DNA of 64,000 bases. Source: JARDZU01 sp963730285 (GTDB taxonomy: Bacteria; Actinomycetota; Acidimicrobiia; Spongiisociales; ZC4RG35). The stretch lies in contig CAVSQY010000010.1 in NCBI GenBank assembly GCA_963730285.1, positions 24,973 to 88,972 on the forward strand, written 5' to 3'. The notes below the pieces were generated by a model, which worked only from the letters and a program-made list of their open reading frames with translations, had not been told where the DNA came from and made no database searches. Of the stretch, positions 9,280 to 19,005 are shown in pieces. Every line of letters starts with the position of its first letter. The stretch's first letter is position 1. The position numbers were made by a program, and so were the translations under genes.

Positions 9280-9957
9280 CTACAAGCTGGGCTCGGGTGC
9301 CGCGTCGCGAAAGGGATCGGGGCCTTCGAGGGCCATTTCCAGACGTTCCATATAGGCGTCACGGCCGACCACCACCGCACCGAGGGACTCGAGGTGTGGC
9401 GTTTGCCACTGGACGTCGATCATCCTCCCGCCGCCCTCACTGAGCACCACGACCAGATGCACCAGCGCCACTTTGGATGCATCCCGGGAGAGATGGAACA
9501 TCGACTCGCCGGCAAACAACCCGCCGATCGACACCCCATAGAGCCCACCTGCCAGTTCCCCCTCGTCATCCCATACCTCGAATGAGTGTGCCCATCCCAG
9601 ACGGTGGAGCTTCAGGTAAGCCTCGATGAATTCGTCGGTGATCCAGCCTTCCTCGCGGCTTGGATCGGCACAGGCCCTGATCACACCCTCGAAGTCGGAG
9701 TCGATGGAAACCTGGTAGCGCCGTGTCGATTGCCGGAGTGACCTGGTTATGCGGAGCCGACTCATAGGGAGAATCGCCCGGTCCACCGGCGACCACCATC
9801 CGAGGTGTCCGTCGGGCAACTCCATGGGGAAGAGACCCTTCCTGTACGCCTGCAGCAAGGTGCCTGGCTCGAGGTCAGCACCCACGGCCACGACGTCACC
9901 GTCCCCAGGCTGTGGATCCGGCAGCGTCCATGCAGAGGGCTCGGGCTCAATGCTCAC
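9280..9957 (-). CDS. aat: leucyl/phenylalanyl-tRNA--protein transferase
   Basis: 225 residues, the usual length. Diagnostic stretches are the N-terminal DVVAVGADLEPGTLLQAYRKGLFPM, WWSPVDRAILP, GLYGVSIGGLFAGESMFH and IDVQWQTPHLESLGA. The enzyme adds Leu or Phe from charged tRNA to the N-terminus of proteins with basic N-termini, marking them for ClpS/ClpAP-type degradation. It is divergent from the quinone oxidoreductase gene; the 49-bp gap must hold both promoters. Confidence 0.95.
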   Translation of the reverse strand: MSIEPEPSAWTLPDPQPGDGDVVAVGADLEPGTLLQAYRKGLFPMELPDGHLGWWSPVDRAILPMSRLRITRSLRQSTRRYQVSIDSDFEGVIRACADPSREEGWITDEFIEAYLKLHRLGWAHSFEVWDDEGELAGGLYGVSIGGLFAGESMFHLSRDASKVALVHLVVVLSEGGGRMIDVQWQTPHLESLGAVVVGRDAYMERLEMALEGPDPFRDAAPEPSL

Positions 9958-10006
9958 GCCCCGATTGTGTCAGGGAGGACGCAACCGTGCCCGTAGTCTG
10001 GAGCGG

Positions 10007-10978
10007 ATGCGAGCTGTGATCTGTGATCGTTACCAGGGAATCGACGCCCTCCGGGTCGGCGATGCCCCCGAACCGGAGCCAGCAAGAGACGAAGTGCTGG
10101 TGGAGGTTGGAGCCGCAACGGTCAACTTCGCCGACACTCTGATGGTGGCGGGCGAATACCAGGTCAAGCCTGAACTGCCGTTCGTTCCCGGAAGCGAGTT
10201 CGCCGGGACTGTCATACGGCCCGATGCCGAGAGCCGCTTCCGCCAGGGCGAAAGGGTTATCGGCTTCGTCGGCTTTGGCGCCATGGCAGAGCGAGTTGTG
10301 GCCCACCCAAACCATCTCATGACACTGCCTGACGCGGTCTCGCTCGAAACCGGGGCGTGCTTGCCCGTCGCCTATGGCACCGCCTACCACGCACTCGTCG
10401 ACCGAGCGCGATTGGTGGAAGGCGAGAGCCTTCTCGTCCTGGGTGCCGCGGGTGGTGTTGGGATCGCCGCCACGGAGATCGGGAAGAAGCTGGGCGCCCG
10501 AGTCATCGCCGCGGTGTCCTCGGAGGAAAAGGAGGCGGCGGTGCGGATGGCCGGAGCGGACGGCGTGATCCGCTACGACATGACACCGCTGAGAGAAGGG
10601 ATCCAGACCCACATCGGCGGCTCTGGAGTGGATGTGGTGTTTGATCCGGTCGGAGGCGCCACGACTGAGCAGGCTCTCCGATCGACCGGGTGGAATGGGC
10701 GGCTGCTGGTGATCGGCTTCGCCTCGGGTCAGATCCCCTCCATCCCCCTCAACCTCAGTCTGGTCAAGGGGAATTCGATTGTCGGCGTGTTCTGGGGACG
10801 CTTCAACCTGGAGCAGCCGGAAAAGAGTACGGCCAACAACGAGAAGATCATGGCCTGGATCGCCGATGGGTCGCTGAGCCCGATCGTGCAGAGGACCTTC
10901 CCGCTCGACGAAGCAGCCAACGCCCTGCGATGGGTCGCCGAGCGGAACGTGGTTGGACGCGTGCTGATCGAGCCATGA
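10007..10978 (+). CDS. NADPH:quinone oxidoreductase, zinc-independent MDR family
   Basis: 323 residues, medium-chain dehydrogenase/reductase of the QorA group: N-terminal GroES-like domain (FVPGSEFAGTV), Rossmann motif LGAAGGVGIAA, DVVFDPVGG, and the C-terminal IVGVFWGRF region seen in this subfamily. No catalytic or structural zinc Cys clusters are present. The ATG at 10007 is chosen because the protein aligns from MRAVICDRYQG; the longer frame upstream overlaps aat. The stop overlaps the next start (ATGA), which suggests translational coupling to the FAD oxidoreductase. Confidence 0.9.
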   Translation: MRAVICDRYQGIDALRVGDAPEPEPARDEVLVEVGAATVNFADTLMVAGEYQVKPELPFVPGSEFAGTVIRPDAESRFRQGERVIGFVGFGAMAERVVAHPNHLMTLPDAVSLETGACLPVAYGTAYHALVDRARLVEGESLLVLGAAGGVGIAATEIGKKLGARVIAAVSSEEKEAAVRMAGADGVIRYDMTPLREGIQTHIGGSGVDVVFDPVGGATTEQALRSTGWNGRLLVIGFASGQIPSIPLNLSLVKGNSIVGVFWGRFNLEQPEKSTANNEKIMAWIADGSLSPIVQRTFPLDEAANALRWVAERNVVGRVLIEP

Positions 10979-12087
10979 GCCACTTCGTCGTAATCGGCGG
11001 AGGCATGGCGGGCGTCTCCGCAGCCGCTCACCTCGCGCCACATGGGTCGGTGACCCTCCTCGAGATGGAGTCGACCCTGGCCGCACACACCACTGGTCGC
11101 TCGGCCGCGCTGTTCGTCGTCAACTACGGAGGCCAAGCCTCCCGACCTCTGGCTGTGGCCAGCGAGGCATTCTTGAGAGACCCTCCCGTGGGCGCGGCCG
11201 ATGGCCCGCTCGTGTCGCCAAGAGGCGCCTTGTGGGTCGCCGAGGACGACCAGCAGGAGCACCTCAGCCGGATCGCCGCCGAGGGCCAAGCCTCGGGTGC
11301 CGGCTCGGAGCTCATCGATCCAGACGCCGTCTTGAGTCTTGTTCCCGTGATGCGATCGGAGACGTTGGCTGGGGGCCTCTATGAGCCGACTGCCATGGAC
11401 ATCGATGTGGCAGCGTTGCATCAGGCCTTTGTCCGACTGTCCCGCCGCAACGGAGCCGAGATCCGGACAAATGCACCCGTTGTCTCGTTGACCCGACGCG
11501 CGTCCGGGTGGAGCGTGTCGACCGCCGACGAATCGATCGACTGCGACGTCGTCGTCAATGCATCGGGCGCCTGGGGCGATGTGGTTGCGGGAATGGCCGG
11601 CATCAAGCCGATCGGGCTGGAGCCAAGGCGGCGCACCGCCTTCATGGTCCCTGGTGCTCAGACCTACTCGTCTTGGCCCATGGTGGTGGACGTAGACCAT
11701 CGCTACTACTTCAAGCCCGATGGGTCCCAAATTCTGTGCTCACTCAGCGAGGAGGAGCCGGACCAGCCGGGCGACCCACGACCACGCATCGAAGATGTCG
11801 CTTTGGCCATCGAACGCATCAACCAGGCCACCATCCTGGACATCCGCACGGTCAACTCACAGTGGACCGGTCTCCGCACCTTTGCACCAGACGGCGATCT
11901 GGTCATCGGTGAGGAGGCCACGGCATCGGGGTTCTTTTGGCTGGTGGGACAAGGAGGAACCGGCATCATGACCGCACCGGGGTATGGATCTCTGCTCGCC
12001 GCCCTGATCGTGGGATCGGGACTCCCGGTCGAATGTGAGCGAGCCGGCGTCGACCCCGCTCTCACAGACCCCGGGCGGTTTCGATAA
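10975..12087 (+). CDS. FAD-dependent oxidoreductase, DadA/D-amino-acid dehydrogenase-like
   Basis: 370 residues, DAO superfamily: N-terminal FAD motif VVIGGGMAGVSAAAHLA, the 'TGRSAA' segment typical of D-arginine dehydrogenase-like enzymes, VVNASGAWGD in the middle, and a C-terminal GQGGTGIMTAPGYG flavin-binding motif. Likely oxidises an amine or D-amino acid in the cytosol; the substrate is not determined. Start is the ATG overlapping the preceding stop. Confidence 0.85.
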   Translation: MSHFVVIGGGMAGVSAAAHLAPHGSVTLLEMESTLAAHTTGRSAALFVVNYGGQASRPLAVASEAFLRDPPVGAADGPLVSPRGALWVAEDDQQEHLSRIAAEGQASGAGSELIDPDAVLSLVPVMRSETLAGGLYEPTAMDIDVAALHQAFVRLSRRNGAEIRTNAPVVSLTRRASGWSVSTADESIDCDVVVNASGAWGDVVAGMAGIKPIGLEPRRRTAFMVPGAQTYSSWPMVVDVDHRYYFKPDGSQILCSLSEEEPDQPGDPRPRIEDVALAIERINQATILDIRTVNSQWTGLRTFAPDGDLVIGEEATASGFFWLVGQGGTGIMTAPGYGSLLAALIVGSGLPVECERAGVDPALTDPGRFR

Positions 12088-12127
12088 TCCTGCGCACTCC
12101 GATCCGGCCACATGCCACACTCGGAGG

Positions 12128-13108
12128 GTGGAAGACCCTGTATCGGTGAACGGCCTCAGCAAGACCTTCAAGGTCCCCGTGAGGGACACCGGGCTCAGAG
12201 AGTCGGTGCGGAGCCTGTTCAACCGGCAGTTCAAGGACGTAAAAGCGGTCCGCGAGATCTCTTTCAGCCTCGAGACAGACGAGATCGTCGGGTTTCTCGG
12301 TCCCAATGGGGCCGGGAAGACCACCACCATAAAGATGCTCACCGGCCTGCTCTTCCCGAGTGAAGGCGACGCCCGGGTCCTCGGCCACCAGCCTTGGAAA
12401 CGCGAGAGAGAGCTTCTTCGGAGGATCTCACTTGTGATGGGGCAGCGGAACAATCTGGCATGGGATCTGCCCGCGGTCGACTCATTTGAGCTCAATCGAG
12501 CCATCTACGGAATCCCGGATAGAGAGTTTCGCCAGCGGGTCGATGAGTACGTGGAGCGTCTCGACGTCCAGGACCTCCTGACCAAGCCGGTGCGCAATCT
12601 CTCCCTGGGGGAGCGAATGAAGATGGAAATCGTGGCGGCGCTGCTCCACGGGCCCGAAGTCCTCTTTCTGGACGAGCCGACCATTGGCCTCGATGTCACC
12701 ATGCAGCGAAAGCTCCGCCAATTCATCCTCGACTACAACAAGGAATACGGGGCGACTGTGCTCCTGACCAGCCACTACATGGCCGACGTCTCCGCCATGG
12801 CCGAGCGAGTCGTGGTGATCGATCATGGCTCCATCCTCTATGACGGGGCGCTCACCGGTCTGGCAGAGAAGTTCACCACCCACAAGACCATCCGGATCGA
12901 AGCCATCGACCTCCCCGCCGACCTGGCCCAACTGGGGACCATCACGGAGAGCGCGCCGGGTCGGGTGACTCTGGAAGTCGAGCGCGATCGAGTGTCGGCG
13001 GTTGCATCGCGGCTCCTATCCGAGGCGACTGTCACCGACCTCGCCATCGAGGAGGTTCCGCTCGAGGATGTGATCGATCGAGTCTTCTCCGAGGCGCATG
13101 GGGAATGA
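12128..13108 (+). CDS. ABC-2 type exporter, ATP-binding protein
   Basis: 326 residues: Walker A GPNGAGKTTT, Q-loop MGQRNNL, signature LSLGERMKME, Walker B VLFLDEPTIGL and switch His in LTSHYMADV. The signature LSLGER and C-terminal extension are typical of ATPases that pair with the ABC2_membrane_6 permeases that follow. Start is probably GTG 12128; the frame is open upstream to 12035 inside the preceding gene, and the GGAGG sits very close to the GTG, so the start is uncertain. It overlaps the first permease by ATGA. Confidence 0.88.
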   Translation: MEDPVSVNGLSKTFKVPVRDTGLRESVRSLFNRQFKDVKAVREISFSLETDEIVGFLGPNGAGKTTTIKMLTGLLFPSEGDARVLGHQPWKRERELLRRISLVMGQRNNLAWDLPAVDSFELNRAIYGIPDREFRQRVDEYVERLDVQDLLTKPVRNLSLGERMKMEIVAALLHGPEVLFLDEPTIGLDVTMQRKLRQFILDYNKEYGATVLLTSHYMADVSAMAERVVVIDHGSILYDGALTGLAEKFTTHKTIRIEAIDLPADLAQLGTITESAPGRVTLEVERDRVSAVASRLLSEATVTDLAIEEVPLEDVIDRVFSEAHGE

Positions 13109-13926
13109 CCAGACCTCGGACAGAGTTCAGTCTCCCCCGCTACTACCTCGCCGGGGCCCGATTCGGCTTCCAACGCGAGATCCAATACCGCGGTGCGACC
13201 CTGATGATGCTCGTCGGTTTTCTCGTCGAGCCAGTGGTGTACCTCGCCGTGTGGACGAGCGTCTCCCGCGCCCAGGGAGGCTCGATATCCGGCTACACCA
13301 CCGGGGCCCTGGCCGCCTACTACATCGTCTGGACACTGGTCCGCGTCTTCAACCTCGCATTCGACCCGAACGCCTGGGAATGGCGGATCCGTCGCGGTCG
13401 GATGAACGACTTCCTGAGCCAGCCCATTCATCCCTTCCACCGCGACGCGAGCTTCTTCGCCGGCTCGAAGTTCGTCTGGACCGCCCTCTGGATCCCGGTC
13501 GCGCTGGTCCTCACCGTGGCTTTCAGACCGGAGATCGAATGGCACGTGATCAACGTGGTTGCCTTCGTGGTGGCCATCTGGGGCGGTTTCGTCGTGCGAT
13601 TCATCCTTCTCTACCTGATGGGGATGGTGAACTTCTGGACGACGCGGGGTGCGGCCGTGTTCGGGATCATCGTGGCGGCTGAGCTCATGCTGTCCGGGCG
13701 CCTGGTGCCTCTCGACCTGATGCCGGAATGGGTAGCAAATCTCGCCAATTGGTTCCCTTTCAAATGGACCTTCCAATTCCCCATAGAGGTGTTCATCGGC
13801 CGGCTCACCCCCGGCGAGATCGGGACGGGACTGCTCGCCCAAGTTCTGTGGGCACTCGGAATGGGTGTCGTCCTGGCATGGGTGTGGCGCCACGCCATCA
13901 AGCGCTATGCGGCGGTGGGCAATTGA
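13105..13926 (+). CDS. ABC-2 family transporter permease 1
   Basis: 273 residues with about six hydrophobic helices and the cytoplasmic N-terminal FQREIQYRGATLMM, a pattern of the DUF990/ABC2_membrane_6 permeases. The motif GRMNDFLSQPIHPF follows TM2, as in this family. The complex exports an unknown compound. Both ends overlap neighbours by 4 bp, so three genes form one tight operon and the two permeases probably make a heterodimer. Confidence 0.85.
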   Translation: MTRPRTEFSLPRYYLAGARFGFQREIQYRGATLMMLVGFLVEPVVYLAVWTSVSRAQGGSISGYTTGALAAYYIVWTLVRVFNLAFDPNAWEWRIRRGRMNDFLSQPIHPFHRDASFFAGSKFVWTALWIPVALVLTVAFRPEIEWHVINVVAFVVAIWGGFVVRFILLYLMGMVNFWTTRGAAVFGIIVAAELMLSGRLVPLDLMPEWVANLANWFPFKWTFQFPIEVFIGRLTPGEIGTGLLAQVLWALGMGVVLAWVWRHAIKRYAAVGN

Positions 13927-14720
13927 CCGGCCCCGCCGGCCCTATCCGGCTCGCGGCGCTCCATTTGAAGCTGGGGGCCTTGAACGAGCTGCAGTATCGG
14001 GCCAACTTCTGGGTGCAATTGCTGAATTCGGTGATCGGCCTCGGGACCGGGATCCTCGCCATCGCCATCGTCTACAGCCAGACGGACACGCTCGGTGGCT
14101 GGTCGGCCGACGAGCTCCTCGCCGTGATGGGGGTTCACCTCATGGTGGGTGGCTTTCTCAGAGCTCTGGTCCAGCCCAACATGTGGCAGCTCCTCGAGGA
14201 CGTTCGCGAGGGGACGCTGGACTACACGCTCACCCGACCGGCGGATTCCCAGCTATTGGTGAGCGTCCGCCAATTCTCACTCTGGAGCCTCGTGGATGTC
14301 GTCCTCGGCCTTGGAGTTGTCGTGTGGTCGGTGACCAGGATCAGCTCGACCGTGGGCTGGCTCAACGGCGCAGGGTTCGTGCTGGCCCTGATCTGCGGGA
14401 CGATCATCGTCTACTCGATATGGATCTCGGCGGCGACCCTCGCCTTCAAGGTCGTCCAGATAGACAACCTGATGCAGCTGATGAGCGGTATATACGAGGC
14501 GGGCCGTTGGCCGGTTGGCATCTATCCGGGATGGCTCCGAGGCGCCCTCACCTTTTTGATTCCCTTGGCCTTCGCCGTCACGGTGCCCGCAGAAGCGCTC
14601 AGTGCACGGATCGAATGGTCGTGGCTCGCCCTGGCGGTTGGCGTGGCGATCGTGACCATGGTCGGCTCCCGCGCAGTTTGGCGCTGGGGCATTCGCAACT
14701 ACTCGGGCGCTTCGGCCTGA
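13923..14720 (+). CDS. ABC-2 family transporter permease 2
   Basis: 265 residues with about six membrane helices and the motif LNELQYRANFW near the N-terminus plus GTLDYTLTRPADSQ after the second helix, mirroring permease 1. Start is a TTG overlapping the permease 1 stop (TTGA); the frame is open further upstream but only inside the previous gene. It is the second half of the export channel. Confidence 0.85.
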   Translation: MTGPAGPIRLAALHLKLGALNELQYRANFWVQLLNSVIGLGTGILAIAIVYSQTDTLGGWSADELLAVMGVHLMVGGFLRALVQPNMWQLLEDVREGTLDYTLTRPADSQLLVSVRQFSLWSLVDVVLGLGVVVWSVTRISSTVGWLNGAGFVLALICGTIIVYSIWISAATLAFKVVQIDNLMQLMSGIYEAGRWPVGIYPGWLRGALTFLIPLAFAVTVPAEALSARIEWSWLALAVGVAIVTMVGSRAVWRWGIRNYSGASA

Positions 14721-14775
14721 GGATGTCGCCCTCCCCCACAGGTCAAGGACGGCGACGACCGCAATCTCTCGTCGA

Positions 14776-15765
14776 CTAGCTCAGATCCGCACGACGATCG
14801 AGATAAGCGGCCAGGGGGCCGGGCATGCGGACGGTGCGACTCCCCCAGTCGTAGACAACGGTCGTCCCCGCGAAATGATCGTGCCAGGCCCTCCGCTCCC
14901 GGCCGAACACCACCCCACCGAGCCCCAAGAACAAGGCGGCGAAACTCACCGGGTAGGTCAAAGCCCGAACCAGGGCTTGGCGCCCACGCACCACGATCGA
15001 GCCATCACTCGAAACGACGCGTATCCCGAGGAGTGCCTTGCCGACCGTTTTGCCGTACACCGCCACAGACAGCCACGTGTAGACGAAGATCCAGCTCACC
15101 AGGGCCACCACGTACCAAATACCTCGACTCCCAGTCGGCTCAAAGCCGTCTCCCAGGATCAGCTGAAGAAGAAACACCGCACCGGCGACGATCAAGGTGA
15201 ATCCCGAGGTCACAACGAGGGCGTCTATGAGGAAGGCGAGGAAGCGAGACACGGCTCCGGCATATCGGCCTGTCATGACACGGGGCTTCTCCTCGGTCAT
15301 GTTCTCGTCGACCCAGTGCATCAAGTCGGCAGGGCCGGTGGGCAAATGGGCCGGATCCTTCCCAATCAACCGATTGAAAGAGCGGAATGCGATCTCGTCG
15401 AGCCCTACCACCGGCCTCCGGAATAGATCGAGCGCCGAGCCCGTCAGGTGCGTCGTGCTCTCTGCCACGATCTCAGGGATCCCGGCTCTGTCGACGATGG
15501 CGCGAACGTCCACCCGCTCCATCAGCACATCGATGTCTGCCCTCTTCAGGAGCCGATCCACGTCAACTCGATCCAATAGCCGATCGACATCGACCCGGTC
15601 GAGCAATGTGTTCACGTCGACCCGATCGAGAAGGGCATTCACGTCGACATGATCGAGAACCATGTCCGGGCCGACGATGTCGAAGACGCGCTCGCTAGCC
15701 CCCCGAGCCGCCTTTCGAAATAGGCCCCTTCTGGTCGCTCCGGTCGATGAGTCGAGACCCGCCAC
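14776..15765 (-). CDS. RDD-family membrane protein with N-terminal 9-residue repeats
   Basis: 329 residues. Residues about 40-102 are seven consecutive 9-residue units of consensus VDVxxLLDR, encoded by 27-base DNA repeats. The C-terminal half (about 165-310) is an RDD domain with three membrane helices (GRYAGAVSRFLAFLIDALVV, KTVGKALLGIRVV, RRAWHDHFAGT). Function of RDD proteins is poorly known; some act as ion exchangers. Start is GTG at 15765 without a clear Shine-Dalgarno. It lies 45 bp downstream of ilvD on the same strand. Confidence 0.85.
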   Translation of the reverse strand: MAGLDSSTGATRRGLFRKAARGASERVFDIVGPDMVLDHVDVNALLDRVDVNTLLDRVDVDRLLDRVDVDRLLKRADIDVLMERVDVRAIVDRAGIPEIVAESTTHLTGSALDLFRRPVVGLDEIAFRSFNRLIGKDPAHLPTGPADLMHWVDENMTEEKPRVMTGRYAGAVSRFLAFLIDALVVTSGFTLIVAGAVFLLQLILGDGFEPTGSRGIWYVVALVSWIFVYTWLSVAVYGKTVGKALLGIRVVSSDGSIVVRGRQALVRALTYPVSFAALFLGLGGVVFGRERRAWHDHFAGTTVVYDWGSRTVRMPGPLAAYLDRRADLS

Positions 15766-15810
15766 AGAGAGAAGCTACCCCCTCGGGTGGCTTCCGCACC
15801 GACTTCCGTT

Positions 15811-17478
15811 CTAGTTGGTCACCGCGCCCGACTCGGCAGAGCCCACCAGTTGTGCGTACTTTCCCAAGGCCCCGGTCGGGTATCGAGCCGGGTGAGGCTG
15901 CCAACGCTTCGCCCTCGCCTCCAATGCATCCGGATCGACGATCACATCGAGCCGCCGCCCTGGCAGGTCGACCCGCACCCGATCCCCCTCCTCAACCAGG
16001 CCGATGGGGCCGCCAACCTCGCTCTCGGGGGCCACATGCCCGATGCACAGGCCGGTCGTGCCGCCGGAGAAGCGGCCGTCGGTGATCAACAAGACGTCTT
16101 TGCCTAGACCGGCGCCCTTGATCGCGGCCGTGATCTGCAACATCTCCCTCATCCCGGGCCCACCTTTGGGGCCTTCGGTCCGGATCACGACAACGTCTCC
16201 CGGAGAGATCTGATGGGCGAAAAGCGCCTCCAGGGCCCCCTGCTCGCCGTCGAAGACGCGGGCCGGTCCTTCGAAGATGTCCAACTCGATCCCGGCGACT
16301 TTGACCACGGCACCGCCAGGAGCCAGGTTCCCACGCAACACGGCGATCCCGCCCTCTCGCGCAAGTGGCGCGGATAGCGGAGCAATGACGTCCTGATCTT
16401 GCGGGACGACGACGTCCTCGAGGTTTTCGGCCATGGTCTTGCCGGTGACAGTGAGGGCATCGCCAGCGATCAACCCCTCATCGAGGAGGGCGCGAAGCAC
16501 CACCGGGACGCCCCCAATGCGATCAAGGTCCACCATGTGATAGCGGCCGAAAGGCTTGAGATCGCCAATGTGCGGGGTCCGCCGCGATATCCGATCGAAG
16601 TCCTCCAACTCCAACTCGACATCGGCTTCATGAGCGATGGCGAGCAGATGCAAAACGGCATTGGTCGACCCACCGAGGGCCATCACAACGGTGATCGCAT
16701 TCTCGAAGGCGGGACGGGTCATGATGTCCCTCGGGCGAATCCCCTTGTCCAGGAGATTCATCACCGCCTCGCCGGATCGCCTCGCATAGTCGCGCAGCCT
16801 TGGATCAATCGCCGGAACCGCGGCGGATCCAGGAAGGGACATGCCTATCGCCTCTCCAACTGACGCCATGGTGTTGGCCGTGAACATCCCAGCGCATGAC
16901 CCGGCCCCGGGACAAGCGGCCTTCTCGATGGCGATCAACTCCTCGATGGTGATCTTGCCGTCGGACTCGGCCCCAATCCCCTCGAAGACGTCGACAATCG
17001 AGATGTCCCGGCCCGCATAGTGCCCGGGCAGGCTGGAACCGCCATAGAGGAAGACGGCGGGAAGGTCGAGGCGCGCTGCCGCCATCAGCATCCCCGGTAG
17101 CGACTTGTCGCACCCGGCGATGGCAACCAGCGCATCGAATCGCTCGGCATGCATGACCAGTTCGACCGAGTCGGCGATCACCTCCCGCGAGACAAGCGAT
17201 GCCCTCATCCCCTCGTGACCCATCGAGATCCCGTCCGAGACCGCGATCGTGGAGAAGACGAGACCGACACCGCCACTGTCTGCGACGCCCGCCTTGGCGT
17301 GTTCGGATAGCTCGGGGCCGGTCAGGTTGCACGGAGTGACCTCGTTGCCCGCGGAGACCACCCCTACCTGCACCTTGTCGAAGTCGTCGTCGGTGAGCCC
17401 GACGGCCCGTAACATGGCCCTGGCGCCTGCCTTGGCCGGGCCGCTCGTGACATCTTGGGATCTGATCTTGTTTGCCAT
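15811..17478 (-). CDS. ilvD: dihydroxy-acid dehydratase
   Basis: 555 residues, full length. It dehydrates 2,3-dihydroxy-isovalerate and -methylvalerate in valine/isoleucine synthesis. Cluster cysteines are visible in TPCN, AGCDKSLPGM and CPGAGSCAGMFTANTM; ALGGSTNAVLHL and the C-terminal DGRFSGGTTGLCIGHVAPE are conserved. The ATG at 17478 is preferred to a GTG two codons upstream because of AGGA spacing. It is divergent from ilvC with a 60-bp gap, so the two pathway genes probably share a control region. Confidence 0.97.
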   Translation of the reverse strand: MANKIRSQDVTSGPAKAGARAMLRAVGLTDDDFDKVQVGVVSAGNEVTPCNLTGPELSEHAKAGVADSGGVGLVFSTIAVSDGISMGHEGMRASLVSREVIADSVELVMHAERFDALVAIAGCDKSLPGMLMAAARLDLPAVFLYGGSSLPGHYAGRDISIVDVFEGIGAESDGKITIEELIAIEKAACPGAGSCAGMFTANTMASVGEAIGMSLPGSAAVPAIDPRLRDYARRSGEAVMNLLDKGIRPRDIMTRPAFENAITVVMALGGSTNAVLHLLAIAHEADVELELEDFDRISRRTPHIGDLKPFGRYHMVDLDRIGGVPVVLRALLDEGLIAGDALTVTGKTMAENLEDVVVPQDQDVIAPLSAPLAREGGIAVLRGNLAPGGAVVKVAGIELDIFEGPARVFDGEQGALEALFAHQISPGDVVVIRTEGPKGGPGMREMLQITAAIKGAGLGKDVLLITDGRFSGGTTGLCIGHVAPESEVGGPIGLVEEGDRVRVDLPGRRLDVIVDPDALEARAKRWQPHPARYPTGALGKYAQLVGSAESGAVTN

Positions 17479-17538
17479 CGCCACACGATCCTAAGCCCTG
17501 GGTTTCGCCTCGGCGCCAAAGCGACCACAATCCCGATC

Positions 17539-18543
17539 ATGGCAACCATCTACTACGACTCAGACGCAGACCCCGACCTGATCAAGAACCGGAAGGTGGC
17601 GATCATCGGTTACGGGAGTCAAGGGCACGCCCATGCCCTCAATCTGAAGGAGTCCGGAGGCGACGTCGTCGTCGGGCTGCGAGAGGGCTCCTCCAGCCGC
17701 GCCGAGGCCGAGTCGGCCGGCCTGACTGTCATGTCGCCCGATGAAGCCGCGGCGTGGGCAGACGTGATCATGATGCTGGTCCCGGACCAGTTGATGGGAC
17801 CCATTTATGCCGAGTCGATAGCCCCCCATCTCGAGAGTGGGAACGCCCTCCTTTTCGCACACGGGTTCAACATCCATTTCGGAGAGATCGTGGCGCCAGA
17901 AGACGTCGACGTGGTGATGATCGCCCCGAAAGGCCCGGGCCATCTGGTCCGCCGCACCTATCAGGAAGGATCGGGTGTCCCATGCCTGTTGGCCGTCCAT
18001 CAGGATGCGACCGGAAATGCGCATGCTCTCGGGATGTCGTACGCATCCGCCATCGGCGGTGGCCGAGCCGGCGTCCTCGAAACCACCTTCAAGGAGGAGA
18101 CCGAGACCGACCTGTTCGGTGAGCAAGTGATCCTATGTGGTGGCGTCTCCGAGCTGATAAAGGCCTCGTTCGAGACATTGGTGGAAGCCGGCTACCAAGC
18201 AGAGTCGGCCTATTTCGAAACGCTGCACGAGCTCAAGCTGATAGTCGACCTCCTCTACGAGGGCGGGCTGTCATGGATGCGTTACTCGGTGTCCGACACG
18301 GCCGAGTACGGCGACTACACCCGGGGCAGGCGGATCATCACCGACGAGACCCGGCAAGCGATGCGTGACACTCTTGCTGAGATCCAATCCGGTGCTTTCG
18401 CCAACGAATGGCTGGCCCAGGCACGTGAAGGGGCGCCGTTCCTCCATGAGCAGCGGGCGATCAACCGAAATCTACAGATCGAGTCGGTGGGCAAGGAGTT
18501 GAGGAAGATGATGCCCTTCCTCGACCCCAAGACGGCGCCCTGA
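17539..18543 (+). CDS. ilvC: ketol-acid reductoisomerase, class I
   Basis: 334 residues, short class I enzyme. NADPH motif GYGSQGHAHALN, coenzyme loop LREGSSSRAEAES, catalytic metal site APKGPGHLVRRTYQEG with Asp/Glu in LFGEQVILCGG and the C-terminal YGGLSWMRYSVSDTAEYGDY-like region (here YEGGLSWM) are present. It converts acetolactate or acetohydroxybutyrate to the dihydroxy acids used by IlvD. The ATG at 17539 has no Shine-Dalgarno, so a leaderless transcript is likely. Confidence 0.97.
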   Translation: MATIYYDSDADPDLIKNRKVAIIGYGSQGHAHALNLKESGGDVVVGLREGSSSRAEAESAGLTVMSPDEAAAWADVIMMLVPDQLMGPIYAESIAPHLESGNALLFAHGFNIHFGEIVAPEDVDVVMIAPKGPGHLVRRTYQEGSGVPCLLAVHQDATGNAHALGMSYASAIGGGRAGVLETTFKEETETDLFGEQVILCGGVSELIKASFETLVEAGYQAESAYFETLHELKLIVDLLYEGGLSWMRYSVSDTAEYGDYTRGRRIITDETRQAMRDTLAEIQSGAFANEWLAQAREGAPFLHEQRAINRNLQIESVGKELRKMMPFLDPKTAP

Positions 18544-18550
18544 GGATGGT

Positions 18551-18970
18551 TCAGCCGAGCTGACCGATCGTCAGCACAGGTGGGTCCTGGTGAACGGCCC
18601 CCTCGGTGATGCGGAGCCCGAACGGGGTGAAGGCGAGCCGGGCGAACTTGACGTTTGCCACCGCGAACGGGATTCCGACAATGCTGACGAAGAAGACCAG
18701 CGCTATGGCTAGATGCGCCAGAGCCAGCCACCAACCCCCGATCAGTATCCAGATGACGTTGCCCACCAGTGACCAGAAATCGGACGTCCCCTCGCGACGC
18801 ACCACCGAGCGACCGAATGGCCACAGCACGTAGTTCGACATCTTGAACGCCTGGAATCCGAACGGGATGGTGATGATGAAGATCATGGCCACTACGCCGG
18901 CCACGAAGTAGACGACAGACATCCAAATTCCGCACAACACCAGCCAGAGCACGTTTCCCAGAGTCTTCAC
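18551..18970 (-). CDS. YccF domain-containing membrane protein
   Basis: 139 residues with two copies of the YccF pattern: NVLWLVLCGIWM...GFQAFKM and NVIWILIGGWWLAL...GIPFAVANVKFARLAFTPFG. About four to five membrane helices. YccF proteins are inner-membrane proteins of unknown function. The GTG start at 18970 has GGGAG six bases upstream. It is convergent with ilvC (8 bp apart). Confidence 0.9.
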   Translation of the reverse strand: MKTLGNVLWLVLCGIWMSVVYFVAGVVAMIFIITIPFGFQAFKMSNYVLWPFGRSVVRREGTSDFWSLVGNVIWILIGGWWLALAHLAIALVFFVSIVGIPFAVANVKFARLAFTPFGLRITEGAVHQDPPVLTIGQLG

Positions 18971-19005
18971 ACATCACTCCCGGCTGGGAACCTAACCGCC
19001 TGAGC

